Below are positions 5,555 through 14,171 of a stretch of 27,824 nucleotides of DNA, piece after piece. The DNA lies in assembly GCA_936911875.1 (NCBI GenBank), contig CAKZGB010000004.1:1-27824 (forward strand), read 5' to 3'. A program made the position numbers and the translations under genes. Source of the stretch: an uncultured Lysobacteraceae bacterium. GTDB lineage: Bacteria > Pseudomonadota > Gammaproteobacteria > Xanthomonadales > Xanthomonadaceae. How positions within the stretch are numbered: position 1 is the stretch's first letter; the number at the start of each line of letters is the position of its first letter. Under the pieces are notes generated by a model. The model was not told where the DNA came from, did not search any database, and was given only the letters and a program-made list of their open reading frames with translations.

Positions 5555-6433
5555 GCGGACTGGCGCCTTTTGGGCATCCGCTCGCGGTGCAAGAAACTGG
5601 ATCGCGAGAACACTTCCCAACACTAGTGCAAAGCCCAGCAGCTCCCGCACGCCCATCGATTCACCGACTACGATCCAACCCAGCACGGCCGCGGCCAACG
5701 GACTGAGCAAGGCCAGCGCCGACACCGCCGCCCCCGGCAGACGCGTCACACCGCGGAACCACAACGAGTACGCCAGCACCGAGCCCAGCAGGCACAGATA
5801 CACGTAGCCACCGATATTCGTCCAACTGAGCGAAGGCAGGGCCGGATCCACCCACACCGCCAGCGGGACCAGCATCAGACCTCCGAGCAGCAATTGCCAA
5901 CCGGTCAAGGCCAAAACGGGCGGCGACAACTTCCAGCGTTTGGTCAGGAACGTACCAAAGCCCATGCAAACCGCGCCGCCCAATGCGGCCGCCACGCCAA
6001 TGACATCCCAATGACTTTCCGGCCCGAGCAGCAGTAACGCCATGCCGAACACGCCGACGCCTGCAGCGCACCATGCCATGCGCGAAGGCACGAGCCGATC
6101 GACCGCACGCCCCAACAGCATCACGATCATCGGTTGCACCGCACCCATCACGGCCGCCAACCCACCGGGCAACCGATACGCCGCAATAAACAGCAACGCC
6201 TGAAAGATGCCGATGTGCAGCGCAGACAGAATCAGTAACTTGGTCCACTCATCGCGACGTGGAAGCACGCGCGCAAACGCCAACAGCAAAATCCCCGCCG
6301 GCAAGCAGCGAAACAGCGCGGCCCAGAACGGACGATCGGGCGGCAACCATTGCGTGGTCACCAGATACGTCGAGCCCCACAGCAGCGGCCCGATCGAGGT
6401 CGAGAGAATAGTGCGCCAGTCAATGCTTCGCAT
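5552..6433 (-). CDS. EamA/DMT-family transporter
   Basis: This 293-aa inner-membrane protein has about ten hydrophobic segments arranged as two EamA repeats. The first repeat carries GPLLWGSTYLV and the PFWAALFRCLPAGILLL segment, and the second has the paired ALLSPLAAAVLGWIVVGE signature followed by a final transmembrane helix. The length is normal for drug/metabolite exporters of the 10-TMS class. The substrate cannot be deduced. The start has no clear ribosome-binding site, because an inverted-repeat element lies directly upstream and may supply or block the promoter. It is not obviously functionally linked to its neighbours. Confidence 0.9.
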   Translation of the reverse strand: MRSIDWRTILSTSIGPLLWGSTYLVTTQWLPPDRPFWAALFRCLPAGILLLAFARVLPRRDEWTKLLILSALHIGIFQALLFIAAYRLPGGLAAVMGAVQPMIVMLLGRAVDRLVPSRMAWCAAGVGVFGMALLLLGPESHWDVIGVAAALGGAVCMGFGTFLTKRWKLSPPVLALTGWQLLLGGLMLVPLAVWVDPALPSLSWTNIGGYVYLCLLGSVLAYSLWFRGVTRLPGAAVSALALLSPLAAAVLGWIVVGESMGVRELLGFALVLGSVLAIQFLAPRADAQKAPVR

Positions 6434-6434
6434 T

Positions 6435-6567
6435 GGAAAATGGTAACTGGGATTTGGGAAATGGTAAGAGCAAAAGCAAAAGCAACATCAACGGCAACAG
6501 CGGCCGGCTAGGTTACCGCCGCGGGCTGTTGCTCTTACCATTTACCAAATCCTAATTTCCATTTACC
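6435..6567. repeat. Intergenic inverted repeat (MITE-like)
   Basis: Two 43-base arms at 6435-6477 and 6525-6567 match at 37 of 43 positions in inverted orientation. Both contain GGATTTGG followed by AAATGGTAAGAGCAA. The centre is GC-rich and includes CAAAAGCAAAAGCAACATC. The element fills the gap between amtB and the DMT permease gene and has no coding capacity. Similar repeat families are common in Xanthomonadaceae genomes, so I read it as a copy of a genome-wide repeat. Copy number cannot be judged here. Confidence 0.7.
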
Positions 6568-6589
6568 GGCCTACGACTAGTCGTAGGCC
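6568..6589 (-). other. Perfect 22-bp palindrome overlapping the amtB stop codon
   Basis: GGCCTACGACT and its exact reverse complement are joined without a loop, and the amtB stop TAG is at the centre. It could form a strong hairpin at the mRNA end. No T-tract follows on the minus strand, so it may act as a 3' stabiliser or as part of a terminator completed by the adjoining repeat. Confidence 0.6.
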
Positions 6590-7803
6590 GACTCTCCATG
6601 CGACACGATATCCAGGCCTTCGCGTTCTTCATCGTGTTGCACGCGCAGACCGAACACGCGACGCACCAGCAGATAGGCCAGTATCGACACGATGCCGGAC
6701 CACAGCACCGTCAGCACAATGGACCATGCCTGCACGCCGAGCTGATGCAGCATCGAGTAATCGGCAGCTGCCTGTCCGCCTAGCGACGGCGCCGCAAACA
6801 CCGCAGTCAGCAGCGCGCCTAACATGCCGCCAATGCCGTGCAGGCCGAATACATCGAGCGAGTCATCGACGCGCAGCAGTTGCTTGAGACCGGACACGCC
6901 CCACACGCACACGGCCGATGTGATGGCACCGATCGCCAATGCACCCACGGGTCCGACCATGCCGCATGCGGGCGTAATGCCCACCAGTCCCGCAACGACA
7001 CCGGACGCGGCACCGAGCATGGACGGTTGGCGCATGCGGAGGCCTTCGATTGCGGCCCAGGACAGTGCACCCGCAGCGGCTGCGAGCAGTGTATTGAGGA
7101 AGGCCAGAGTCGCCGTGCCATTGGCCTCGAGCGCGGAACCTGCATTGAATCCGAACCAGCCGACCCACAGCAACGAGGCACCGAGCAGCGTAAACGTCAC
7201 GTTGTGCGGCTTGATCGCCTCGCGACCGTAGCCGACGCGTTCGCCGACAAAGTATGCGCCGACCAGACCGGCGATACCGGCATTGATGTGCACCACCGTG
7301 CCGCCGGCAAAGTCGATAGCACCCAAACCGAACAGATGTCCCGCGGGCGCCCAGACCATGTGCGCAACGGGCAAGTAAGCAAACGTAAACCACAACAGCG
7401 CGAAGGCCAGCACGGCGCGGAATTTAATCCGCTCGGCAAAGGCACCCACGATGAGCGCACCGGTAATGCCTGCAAACGTAGACTGAAACGCCACGAACGC
7501 ATACTCGGGAATCTTGACGTCTGCCGTAAACGTATCGGCGAGCGAGTTGGGCGTCACCCCACGCAACAGGAACTTGTCGAGGTTGCCGATGATGGCATTG
7601 CCTTCGCCAAAGGCGAGACTGTAGCCGAATACAAACCAGGCGATGACCAGCACTGCGAACACGCACAGCACCTGCATCATGACGCTCAGAACATTCTTGG
7701 CGCGAACCAGTCCGCCATAAAAAAATGCGAGGCCGGGCAGACACATCATCAACACCAGTAAGGTGGATGTCATCAGCCACGCCGTATCCGCCTTTGCCAC
7801 CAT
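6577..7803 (-). CDS. amtB: Ammonium transporter AmtB
   Basis: This 408-aa Amt/Mep/Rh channel conducts ammonium across the inner membrane. The conserved features are in order: the N-terminal FFYGGLVRAKNVLS signature, the Phe gate in AFQSTFAG (F106) and WFGFN, the recruitment Asp in AIDFAGG (D164), and the twin histidines H172 (GGTVVHINAG) and H322 (GLHGIGG). The C-terminal DIVSHGESAY is the region that contacts GlnK/PII proteins. It has no N-terminal extension and no adjacent glnK, unlike the common glnK-amtB pair. A sigma70-type promoter lies upstream, with GAAGG before the ATG. An inverted palindrome spans the stop codon. Confidence 0.96.
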   Translation of the reverse strand: MVAKADTAWLMTSTLLVLMMCLPGLAFFYGGLVRAKNVLSVMMQVLCVFAVLVIAWFVFGYSLAFGEGNAIIGNLDKFLLRGVTPNSLADTFTADVKIPEYAFVAFQSTFAGITGALIVGAFAERIKFRAVLAFALLWFTFAYLPVAHMVWAPAGHLFGLGAIDFAGGTVVHINAGIAGLVGAYFVGERVGYGREAIKPHNVTFTLLGASLLWVGWFGFNAGSALEANGTATLAFLNTLLAAAAGALSWAAIEGLRMRQPSMLGAASGVVAGLVGITPACGMVGPVGALAIGAITSAVCVWGVSGLKQLLRVDDSLDVFGLHGIGGMLGALLTAVFAAPSLGGQAAADYSMLHQLGVQAWSIVLTVLWSGIVSILAYLLVRRVFGLRVQHDEEREGLDIVSHGESAYD

Positions 7804-7839
7804 CGTTGCTTACCTTCGCTATACCGGTCCGTATGCTAA

Positions 7840-7868
7840 GTTATCGCTTAATTGGTGCGATGCGTCAA
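7840..7868 (-). promoter_or_regulatory. Sigma70-type promoter for amtB
   Basis: On the minus strand TTGACG (7868-7863) and GATAAC (7845-7840) are separated by exactly 17 bases. The promoter begins at the base after the stop codon of the last exopolysaccharide gene, so amtB is likely transcribed separately from that operon. Confidence 0.6.
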
Positions 7869-9785
7869 TTACTTCTCGGCGTCACCGACGAAATTAATCT
7901 GCCATTGGTAGCTGCCGGGCTTGAGATCGCGGACTAGCAGACCCGCACGGAGTCCGTCCTCGGCATAGACCGTGCGGACTTGCGGCCCCGAGAGCGACAG
8001 CTTGGTCTGACGGCGTGGCAGATTGAGCCAAACCAGCGCCTCGTGCTTCAGACCGCCCTCGGGAATGGTGACTGACAACGTAGGAGTAATCGGGTCACCG
8101 GTCAGGGTCGGTTTGAGTTCGCCCCGCTCTATCCACCACTGGCTGATCTCGCTACCGGAGGAGCCCCACATCGTTTCCTTGTGGCGAGTGTAGGCATCAA
8201 GCGCCTGCGACTGTGCGGCCGGTGAGAGCAAACTCTGATTGGCGTAACGGGCCACGGCAATGCAGCCCATCTTGTTGAGATCCGTCACCAAAGCCTGGTG
8301 TTCTGCAACGGCCTCGTCTTCGTTGATTTCGTCGAGACGCTCTTCGATACCGGGCAGCAGACGTGGAATCAGTACCAGCGGCTGCTTGCGCGGAACCGTA
8401 CCGGCTGTTGAGGTCTGGAATTGCGGGACACATCCGTTGACCGCATCGACCCACGTCACCATGTAATCGATGGGCTGCTCGGAAACCACTTGTCGCGTGG
8501 TGGCATCCGATCCGTCCATTGGCGGATTGAAACCCGGATGCGCGCTGATCGGAATCTTCGCGGCAGCCGTTGCAGTCCGCATGGCATTCAAGCGCGTCGT
8601 CTGTTGCGCGGCCGGCTGATCGGCAAACGACTGATACTCGTCACCTTCGTACGAGATTTCGTGCCCCATGGCCGCCAGTTCCGTCAGCGCCTTCTGAGAT
8701 TTATCGATCTCGAAACCGAGCACGTAGTAGCTGCCCTTGAGGCCTTTCTGACGCTGCAACTTGCCGAACGGAATGTCGTTGTCATTAAACACGTCGGCCA
8801 TGTATGTAGTCGATACGAAGGCACTGCGGTACGGATACGGCCACGTTGCGACTTCGACTGACGGCAGTCGTAATGCCCAAGCTATGGAGTCGTAGAGCAA
8901 GCCATCGTGATAACGCGCATCGGCACTCATCCAAGTCCGCTCGGGCCACCCGAAATATACAACGCGCGAGCGACCGTTGGCACTGTACGCCATCACATCG
9001 GAACCGGACTCTCGAGTCGGGCGATGGCCCCACGTGCGCATGCCTGCCGCGGGTGTCGCAGACCGGATCATCAGCGGGCTCCAAGCCGGCAACAGATCCG
9101 TCCACATGCGCGATCCTGCAGGAATCGAATGCGTGACCGGCGTGTCACCGTACGGATGGATGTAGCGCTCATCGTCGACCAGACCGGTAAAACCGGTGAC
9201 CCGAACACTGAGCAATGATTCCATGAAATCAAACCCGACCCACTTGCCCTTCGGATCGCGTGTGCCCAGTTGCCAAGTTGCAACGATGCTACCGCCCTTG
9301 GCTGCAAAACTGCGAATCTGCAGTCGCTCGGCATCGGAAAGCGCAACGTCAGACGGCAACACAAGCACATTGCCGGCCACCAATGCGGGATCCTTGAGAT
9401 CACGGATGATGCGGTGCGGAAACTTGTAGCGCGACAGGAACCGTTGCCATAAGGTGACATTGAGATCGGAACGGACCCCACCGCGCTCAAAGTAATCGCG
9501 TGTTGCCGATGACTGGTAAACCAGCACCTCGGTTTTTTTAAGGGTCTCAAGTGCCAGAGGCTGCGCGGCCATCGGCACGGCGGGAGGAACCCCGGGTTCT
9601 ACCCCGAGTCGATTGCCTTTGGCATCAAACAGATTAGCGGGCAGGAAATACGACGGATCCGCAGGATCCATCTCGGTTGCCGTTTTGATTCTGGGGGCCG
9701 CAATCACAGACGACGCCGTAACGAGCGCAACTGCAATGAACAGGCACGCGCCTACGCGTTGCAGTGATCGCGGGACCTCAGTCAT
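7869..9785 (-). CDS. Deacetylase-like periplasmic protein lacking metal ligands
   Basis: The ATG at 9785 overlaps the upstream stop in an ATGA arrangement and is followed by a signal peptide (VGACLFIAVALVTASSVIAA); an ATG at 9815 would add ten residues. The product is about 638 aa and is paralogous along its length to the protein at 22635-24527. It has an N-terminal glutamine-amidotransferase-like domain (VLVLPSDVALSDAERLQIRSF), a polysaccharide-deacetylase-like domain and a C-terminal beta-sandwich ending LKPGSYQWQINF. Where the paralogue has MDTEH and YHGDIH, this protein has TTYMAD and YEGDEY, so the metal-binding His-x3-His is absent. It is probably non-catalytic, perhaps binding the polymer. 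It is the last gene of the exopolysaccharide operon. Confidence 0.8.
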   Translation of the reverse strand: MTEVPRSLQRVGACLFIAVALVTASSVIAAPRIKTATEMDPADPSYFLPANLFDAKGNRLGVEPGVPPAVPMAAQPLALETLKKTEVLVYQSSATRDYFERGGVRSDLNVTLWQRFLSRYKFPHRIIRDLKDPALVAGNVLVLPSDVALSDAERLQIRSFAAKGGSIVATWQLGTRDPKGKWVGFDFMESLLSVRVTGFTGLVDDERYIHPYGDTPVTHSIPAGSRMWTDLLPAWSPLMIRSATPAAGMRTWGHRPTRESGSDVMAYSANGRSRVVYFGWPERTWMSADARYHDGLLYDSIAWALRLPSVEVATWPYPYRSAFVSTTYMADVFNDNDIPFGKLQRQKGLKGSYYVLGFEIDKSQKALTELAAMGHEISYEGDEYQSFADQPAAQQTTRLNAMRTATAAAKIPISAHPGFNPPMDGSDATTRQVVSEQPIDYMVTWVDAVNGCVPQFQTSTAGTVPRKQPLVLIPRLLPGIEERLDEINEDEAVAEHQALVTDLNKMGCIAVARYANQSLLSPAAQSQALDAYTRHKETMWGSSGSEISQWWIERGELKPTLTGDPITPTLSVTIPEGGLKHEALVWLNLPRRQTKLSLSGPQVRTVYAEDGLRAGLLVRDLKPGSYQWQINFVGDAEK

Positions 9786-10777
9786 TTCAGCTGCTGCTGC
9801 ATTTTGCTCAGCCATTGAGCGTTATCAATGCGGAAGCGGGCTTCGCGCCAATTAGCCGACGGCGGCGAACGCAGTTCGCGCTCCGGGATTTCCCAGATCA
9901 CCAGCTTGGGCTTGCTGGTTTTGTATTCGTTGCTCACATAATTGAGCATGCCGTACCAGGGACCCTGATCCACCGGCAATGCCATCTCCAGCACATCGCG
10001 CTGCAGTGCATAACGCAGAGCATTGGGATAGCCGGTGTTAGCTTGACTGAAGCTGCTGCCGATCGCGGTCACGCCGATGACTTCACCCGCACCGGTCAGA
10101 CCGGCCGTCGAGGGCGTCAGGCGATTGACGTCAAACGACAGAATCTGTTCCGGCGGAAACGTTGCCGAGCCCGGCGGCAGATAATGCACCAGGTCGCGCG
10201 CGCGCGTCGGTTTGGCACGATCGGCCCAGGTCAGCTTGTATTGCACCGGCGTCGTCGCTTGCCAAGCCGCCTTCAACGAAGGCACGGCCATCACATAATT
10301 TTTAATGGTATCGGCAGCCAGGGCTGCGCCCTTTGGCGTCCAGTGGGTATCGAGCTTATAGAACAGCTGATTGTTACCCGTGCGATCAGGTACCGCCATA
10401 AACGGCGTGTTGAGATCGACGACGTTGACACCGCCGGCGCGCAACGCGTTGACTGCCTTGCCGTACAGCTGATCCGCAAAAGGAGTCAGCGGACGCGAGG
10501 CCGGCAACTCGTTGCCGTAAACGCGGATTTTGGAGGGCACCAGCACGACGACCAGTTGCGTACCGTTGGCACGAAACAGCTGCGACGCCTTGGCCAGATT
10601 GCTCAGCGACGTGTCGATATTGGGCACGTCGGTCGGGGTCAGATATTCGTAACCCGTAAACAGCCAATCCTTGTTCTTACCGAAGACGACGTCGTACGTA
10701 TCAGCCGCAACAGCCGAGAAGGACATCGTCGCGCCCAGAGCCAGACTCAGGGCGGAAATCGAACGGGACCATTTCAT
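9782..10777 (-). CDS. SGNH-type O-acetyltransferase, AlgX/WssI-like
   Basis: This 331-aa protein has a cleavable signal (ending SFSAVAA) and acts in the periplasm. The catalytic Asp-His pair is visible in KLDTHW (D143, H145) and the nucleophile Ser in IGSSFS (about 242), the order found in AlgX, AlgJ and WssI. Such proteins transfer acetyl groups onto hydroxyls of the exported polysaccharide. CGGAG lies 7 bases before the ATG. The gene follows the AlgF-like gene by 35 bases and overlaps the next gene, so it belongs to the acetylation module. No C-terminal carbohydrate-binding module as in full-length AlgX is evident, since the protein is shorter. Confidence 0.88.
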   Translation of the reverse strand: MKWSRSISALSLALGATMSFSAVAADTYDVVFGKNKDWLFTGYEYLTPTDVPNIDTSLSNLAKASQLFRANGTQLVVVLVPSKIRVYGNELPASRPLTPFADQLYGKAVNALRAGGVNVVDLNTPFMAVPDRTGNNQLFYKLDTHWTPKGAALAADTIKNYVMAVPSLKAAWQATTPVQYKLTWADRAKPTRARDLVHYLPPGSATFPPEQILSFDVNRLTPSTAGLTGAGEVIGVTAIGSSFSQANTGYPNALRYALQRDVLEMALPVDQGPWYGMLNYVSNEYKTSKPKLVIWEIPERELRSPPSANWREARFRIDNAQWLSKMQQQLK

Positions 10778-10812
10778 GTTTAACTCCGGAAACTGAAAGA
10801 AAGAGCGTCGGC

Positions 10813-11487
10813 TTAGTTGCCGATATAGCGCTCATTGGTATTTTGAACAGTGACCGTGCTGAGACCGCTCGCACCGTTCGGAAATGCAAACACGCTATAC
10901 GATCCGCCCGGAACCATTCGCAGCGCAGCTGTCGACTTGGCGGCGGTACCCGATACCTGCAGATTCACTTGAATCGGATTGACCTCGAGAACTGCAGGCT
11001 GACCCATACGAATGGCCGTAAAGACTTTGGTCTTGCCATCGGCTGTGGATACTGTCAGCGGTCCTGCACCGGGTGCGAGATTATAGACGGCCAGAACCGA
11101 TTTGAGTTTGTTGCTGCTGAGTTTATCGGTGAACACGATCGGCGTTGCCGAACCTTGTGGCAAGGCGACGGTATAGGCGGCCTGTCCGGCAGTACGAACT
11201 GCGGTGGCACCTACAACTTTGGCGCCGCTACGCAGCTGCACGTTGTGCGCACCACTGGGCAGAATCAGATAAGCACTCGGCGTCCGGCCTTTGAGACCAC
11301 GGGCGCGCAGTTTGCCATCGACCCAGACATCCAGCGACGCAGGACCTGCGGACACTACGCGCAGGTACGAAGAGTTGGCCGGCGGCATCGCGTCATACAA
11401 ACGGCCGGTCGATTGCGCCGAAGCGGCACCGGCAACACAGAGCGAGATGGCCGTAGCCATCGCCATACGGGAAAGAGAACGCTTCAT
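10813..11487 (-). CDS. AlgF-like periplasmic adaptor of polysaccharide O-acetylation
   Basis: This 224-aa secreted protein has a signal peptide ending GAASA and two beta-rich halves typical of AlgF/WssG: RLYDAMPPANSSYLRVV near residue 28 and a second domain from about 130 (SVLAVYNLAPGAGPL). In alginate and acetylated-cellulose systems AlgF-type proteins connect the membrane acetyl-donor AlgI to the periplasmic transferases. Its place between two SGNH genes and downstream of an AlgI-type gene fits. The 133 bases upstream (11488-11620) form the largest gap of the operon. Confidence 0.88.
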   Translation of the reverse strand: MKRSLSRMAMATAISLCVAGAASAQSTGRLYDAMPPANSSYLRVVSAGPASLDVWVDGKLRARGLKGRTPSAYLILPSGAHNVQLRSGAKVVGATAVRTAGQAAYTVALPQGSATPIVFTDKLSSNKLKSVLAVYNLAPGAGPLTVSTADGKTKVFTAIRMGQPAVLEVNPIQVNLQVSGTAAKSTAALRMVPGGSYSVFAFPNGASGLSTVTVQNTNERYIGN

Positions 11488-11620
11488 ATAGATGAATCCT
11501 GAAAAGGGGGTGATGACCGACCCGAAACGATCGAGAAAGTTTCTTCACGACCACCTAACAATCTTACCACCCTGTTAAGGTACGGAAGATGACCGTCTGG
11601 TTACGCGGAAGTTCCCGTAA
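11488..11620 (-). other. Largest intergenic gap in the operon
   Basis: These 133 bases separate the membrane SGNH gene from the AlgF-like gene. No ORF, convincing terminator or good -35/-10 pair was found on inspection. An internal promoter or mRNA processing site could lie here but cannot be shown. Confidence 0.3.
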
Positions 11621-12769
11621 TTATTGGGGCGACAGCCCAACGGATACCAGCCACCGGTCTTCTGTCGTTAAGGGCAGTGTCAGAAAGCGTTCCGGGACCT
11701 CCCAGATCAGCACCGCCGGCTTACTCTGGGCAAACGCCGCATCGCGCAGGTACTGCCCGGCCCCATCAAGGAAACCGCCGCCATCCTTTGCGGTATTCAG
11801 GACCTCGCAGCTCAAAGCTTGTTGCAGTGCGCCGTGGAAATTGCCGCGTCGCGAGAACGACGTACCGGTCAATACGTAAGTGACCTGGTGGGTACCAAAG
11901 AGTCCAAGCCCGGCGTCACCTTGGTCAGTCGCCGCAAGCACCTCAGTACTGTGTTTGCGCTCGGTGTCCAACGGCGGACTCAACCAGCGCGGCGCCGTCT
12001 GCAGCCCCATGAGTCGCGACAGATCGCCCGCATACGGTTTGGCCGCTGCAATCTCCGTGCGATAGGTCGTCGGTGTGGCACAACTCGCCAACGCATTGGC
12101 CTTGGCCGCAACTAGCGCGGCAGCAGCGGCCGCGCCATCGTCATTCCAGTGTGTATCGGTGCGATAGAAGCGCTGTGCGCCCACTTGCCCGTTAACCAAT
12201 GCGGGACGCAGATCCACTACCGGCAGGCCTTTTGCGGTCAATGCCGTCATCGCATCGGCGTAGCGCGTGGCATGGGTGTTTCTGTTCACCGGACTCGGTA
12301 CGAAGCGATCCACCGCGCGGGATTTATCCGGCACCAGTGCGATCAGCAATTGAACCCCGTTAGCAGCCAAGGCCTTTTGCGTTTGCGCCAGCAGGTCCAC
12401 GCGGCGTTTCAGATTGGCGGCATCGTTGGCGTCGCTGCGGAACTCTTCGGTCAGATACAACCAGCCATTGCGACCGACGCGCACATCTTCACCACCACCA
12501 TTGAACAGGCGATAACGCAGACCGTTGGCTAGTGTGATCATCGAATCACGCCAGGGCAAGTTGGCATCAAGGCGATCGGACCAGTCGTTGGTGACGGCAC
12601 CGTTGAGCACGGACTTGGTTGTTACCGGCACGGCCTTTTCAGAGGGCACGCGCCATGCAGCCACTGCCTGCACAGCGCCAACCAGCATCACCAGAATCAA
12701 TGTCGCGGCTGCAGCCCATTCCAGCGGCCTTGGGCTTTGCATTGCAGACGGATCGGAATCTCGTTTCAT
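11621..12769 (-). CDS. Membrane-anchored SGNH O-acetyltransferase, AlgJ-like
   Basis: This 382-aa protein has one N-terminal transmembrane anchor (AATLILVMLVGAVQAVAAW, residues 21-39) and a periplasmic SGNH domain. Motifs are GRNGWLYL (about 99-106), DTHW (D205, H207) and TGTSFS (S304), as in AlgJ/AlgX. It would receive acetyl groups from the AlgI-type protein encoded just upstream, with 7 bases between the genes, and pass or attach them to the polymer. Having two SGNH proteins plus AlgF and AlgI in one module mirrors alginate and Wss-type acetylation. Confidence 0.88.
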   Translation of the reverse strand: MKRDSDPSAMQSPRPLEWAAAATLILVMLVGAVQAVAAWRVPSEKAVPVTTKSVLNGAVTNDWSDRLDANLPWRDSMITLANGLRYRLFNGGGEDVRVGRNGWLYLTEEFRSDANDAANLKRRVDLLAQTQKALAANGVQLLIALVPDKSRAVDRFVPSPVNRNTHATRYADAMTALTAKGLPVVDLRPALVNGQVGAQRFYRTDTHWNDDGAAAAAALVAAKANALASCATPTTYRTEIAAAKPYAGDLSRLMGLQTAPRWLSPPLDTERKHSTEVLAATDQGDAGLGLFGTHQVTYVLTGTSFSRRGNFHGALQQALSCEVLNTAKDGGGFLDGAGQYLRDAAFAQSKPAVLIWEVPERFLTLPLTTEDRWLVSVGLSPQ

Positions 12770-12776
12770 GCGCGCC

Positions 12777-14162
12777 TCAGAACTGGAAATACAGGAAGGG
12801 AGTGAATTTTTGCGAAGCGAGTGTCGCCACCGCCACGATAAACAGCGGGATCAGCAATACCTTGGTCCAGCGCGCTTTGTCCGTCTTGAGCCACGGCAAG
12901 GCAATCACCATGGCAACGCCAACGCCCATCATGAGCAGGCGATCGGTGCTGACATGCCATGCCATCGGTGCAGTCAGACCGAAGCCGTTGCCACCGAACA
13001 TGCCGCGGAACATGCGACCGGCCGCATGCATCGATTCAGCCCGGAACACCACCCAGCCGAGCATGACCAGGAACAAAGTCCAAATCCATTTGACGGGTGC
13101 AGGCAGTCGCGACGGTCCAAACTTATGCGAGAGGAAGCGCTCGATCAGCAGCAAACCGCCATGCCAAGCGCCCCACGCGATAAACGTCCAGTTCGCGCCA
13201 TGCCACAAACCGCAGATCAGCATGGCCAAACCTAAGTTGATGTACGTGCGGATCGGACCTTTGCGGTTACCCCCCAGCGGAATGTACACGTAGTCGCGAA
13301 TCCAGCCCGACAGAGACATGTGCCAGCGCTGCCAGAATTCCGTGATCGAACGCGACCAGTACGGATCATTAAAGTTCTGCGGAAACCGAAATCCGATCAT
13401 CAGCGCCAGACCGATGGCCATTGTGCTGTAACCGCTGAAATCAAAGAACAGCTGCAGTGTGTAGGCGGCCGTACCCAACCACGCATCAGCAACGCTCGGC
13501 GCATTCAGTGCGAAGGCCGCGTCGGCAACCGGCGCAACCGGGTCTGCTACCAGCACCTTGGCACAGAAGCCACCAATGAACAGCAGACAGCCCTGTCCGA
13601 ACAGTTGCAGGCTGTGCGTGCGGGAGCGGAACTGATCGGCCAACAGACGGAACCGCAGCACCGGACCCGCCACCAGATGCGGGAACAGCGCGATAAACGA
13701 CGCAAAGTCGACAAAGTTGCGCGAAGGCTCGGCGTCCTTGCGATACAGATCCACCAGATAGCTGATGGCATGGAAGATGTAGAACGACAGGCCGATCGGC
13801 AGGATCACCTTAGCGAACGGGATCTCGGACAGGTCCAACATGCCGAGCAGATCGTTCAGCGCCTCCATTCCGAAGTTGGCGTACTTGAAGTACACCAATG
13901 CCGCCAGATTCAGCACAATGCCGACGGTCAGCAAAAGGCGCCGGCGCGCCGGATCGGTGCTGGCACTTAAGTACTTACCGATGATGTAACTGACCGCAGT
14001 GACGCCGACCAGCAAACCGAGGAACTCAAGCTTCCACCAGCCGTAGAACAGATAACTGAAAACCAGAATGACCGGCGAGCGCCAGCGCAGCGGGGTCAGG
14101 TAATAGACCGCCAGAAACAGCGGCAGAAAACAGAACAGAAAGATGGTGGAGCTAAAGACCAT
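12777..14162 (-). CDS. AlgI-type MBOAT O-acyltransferase
   Basis: This 461-aa multi-pass membrane protein is the length expected for AlgI/WssH. Conserved MBOAT signatures are present: LPIGLSFYIFHAISY, FPHLVAGPVLR, the DFSGYSTMAIGLA segment, EFWQRWHMSLSGWIRDYVYIPLGG with H281, and CGLWHGANWTFIAWG with the catalytic H321. It moves acetyl groups across the inner membrane for polysaccharide O-acetylation. It starts 9 bases after the GH18-like gene and is followed 7 bases later by the AlgJ-like gene. Confidence 0.93.
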   Translation of the reverse strand: MVFSSTIFLFCFLPLFLAVYYLTPLRWRSPVILVFSYLFYGWWKLEFLGLLVGVTAVSYIIGKYLSASTDPARRRLLLTVGIVLNLAALVYFKYANFGMEALNDLLGMLDLSEIPFAKVILPIGLSFYIFHAISYLVDLYRKDAEPSRNFVDFASFIALFPHLVAGPVLRFRLLADQFRSRTHSLQLFGQGCLLFIGGFCAKVLVADPVAPVADAAFALNAPSVADAWLGTAAYTLQLFFDFSGYSTMAIGLALMIGFRFPQNFNDPYWSRSITEFWQRWHMSLSGWIRDYVYIPLGGNRKGPIRTYINLGLAMLICGLWHGANWTFIAWGAWHGGLLLIERFLSHKFGPSRLPAPVKWIWTLFLVMLGWVVFRAESMHAAGRMFRGMFGGNGFGLTAPMAWHVSTDRLLMMGVGVAMVIALPWLKTDKARWTKVLLIPLFIVAVATLASQKFTPFLYFQF

Positions 14163-14171
14163 GGAGTGCGC

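Noticed and set aside
6838..7761. 307-aa plus-strand frame opposite amtB
   Set aside because: Shadow of amtB with His/Gln/Arg-rich composition; amtB itself is unambiguous.
9786..9815. Longer start for the deacetylase-like gene at 9815
   Set aside because: It has no ribosome-binding site and overlaps the upstream gene by 34 bases, while 9785 gives a clean ATGA overlap and a normal signal peptide.
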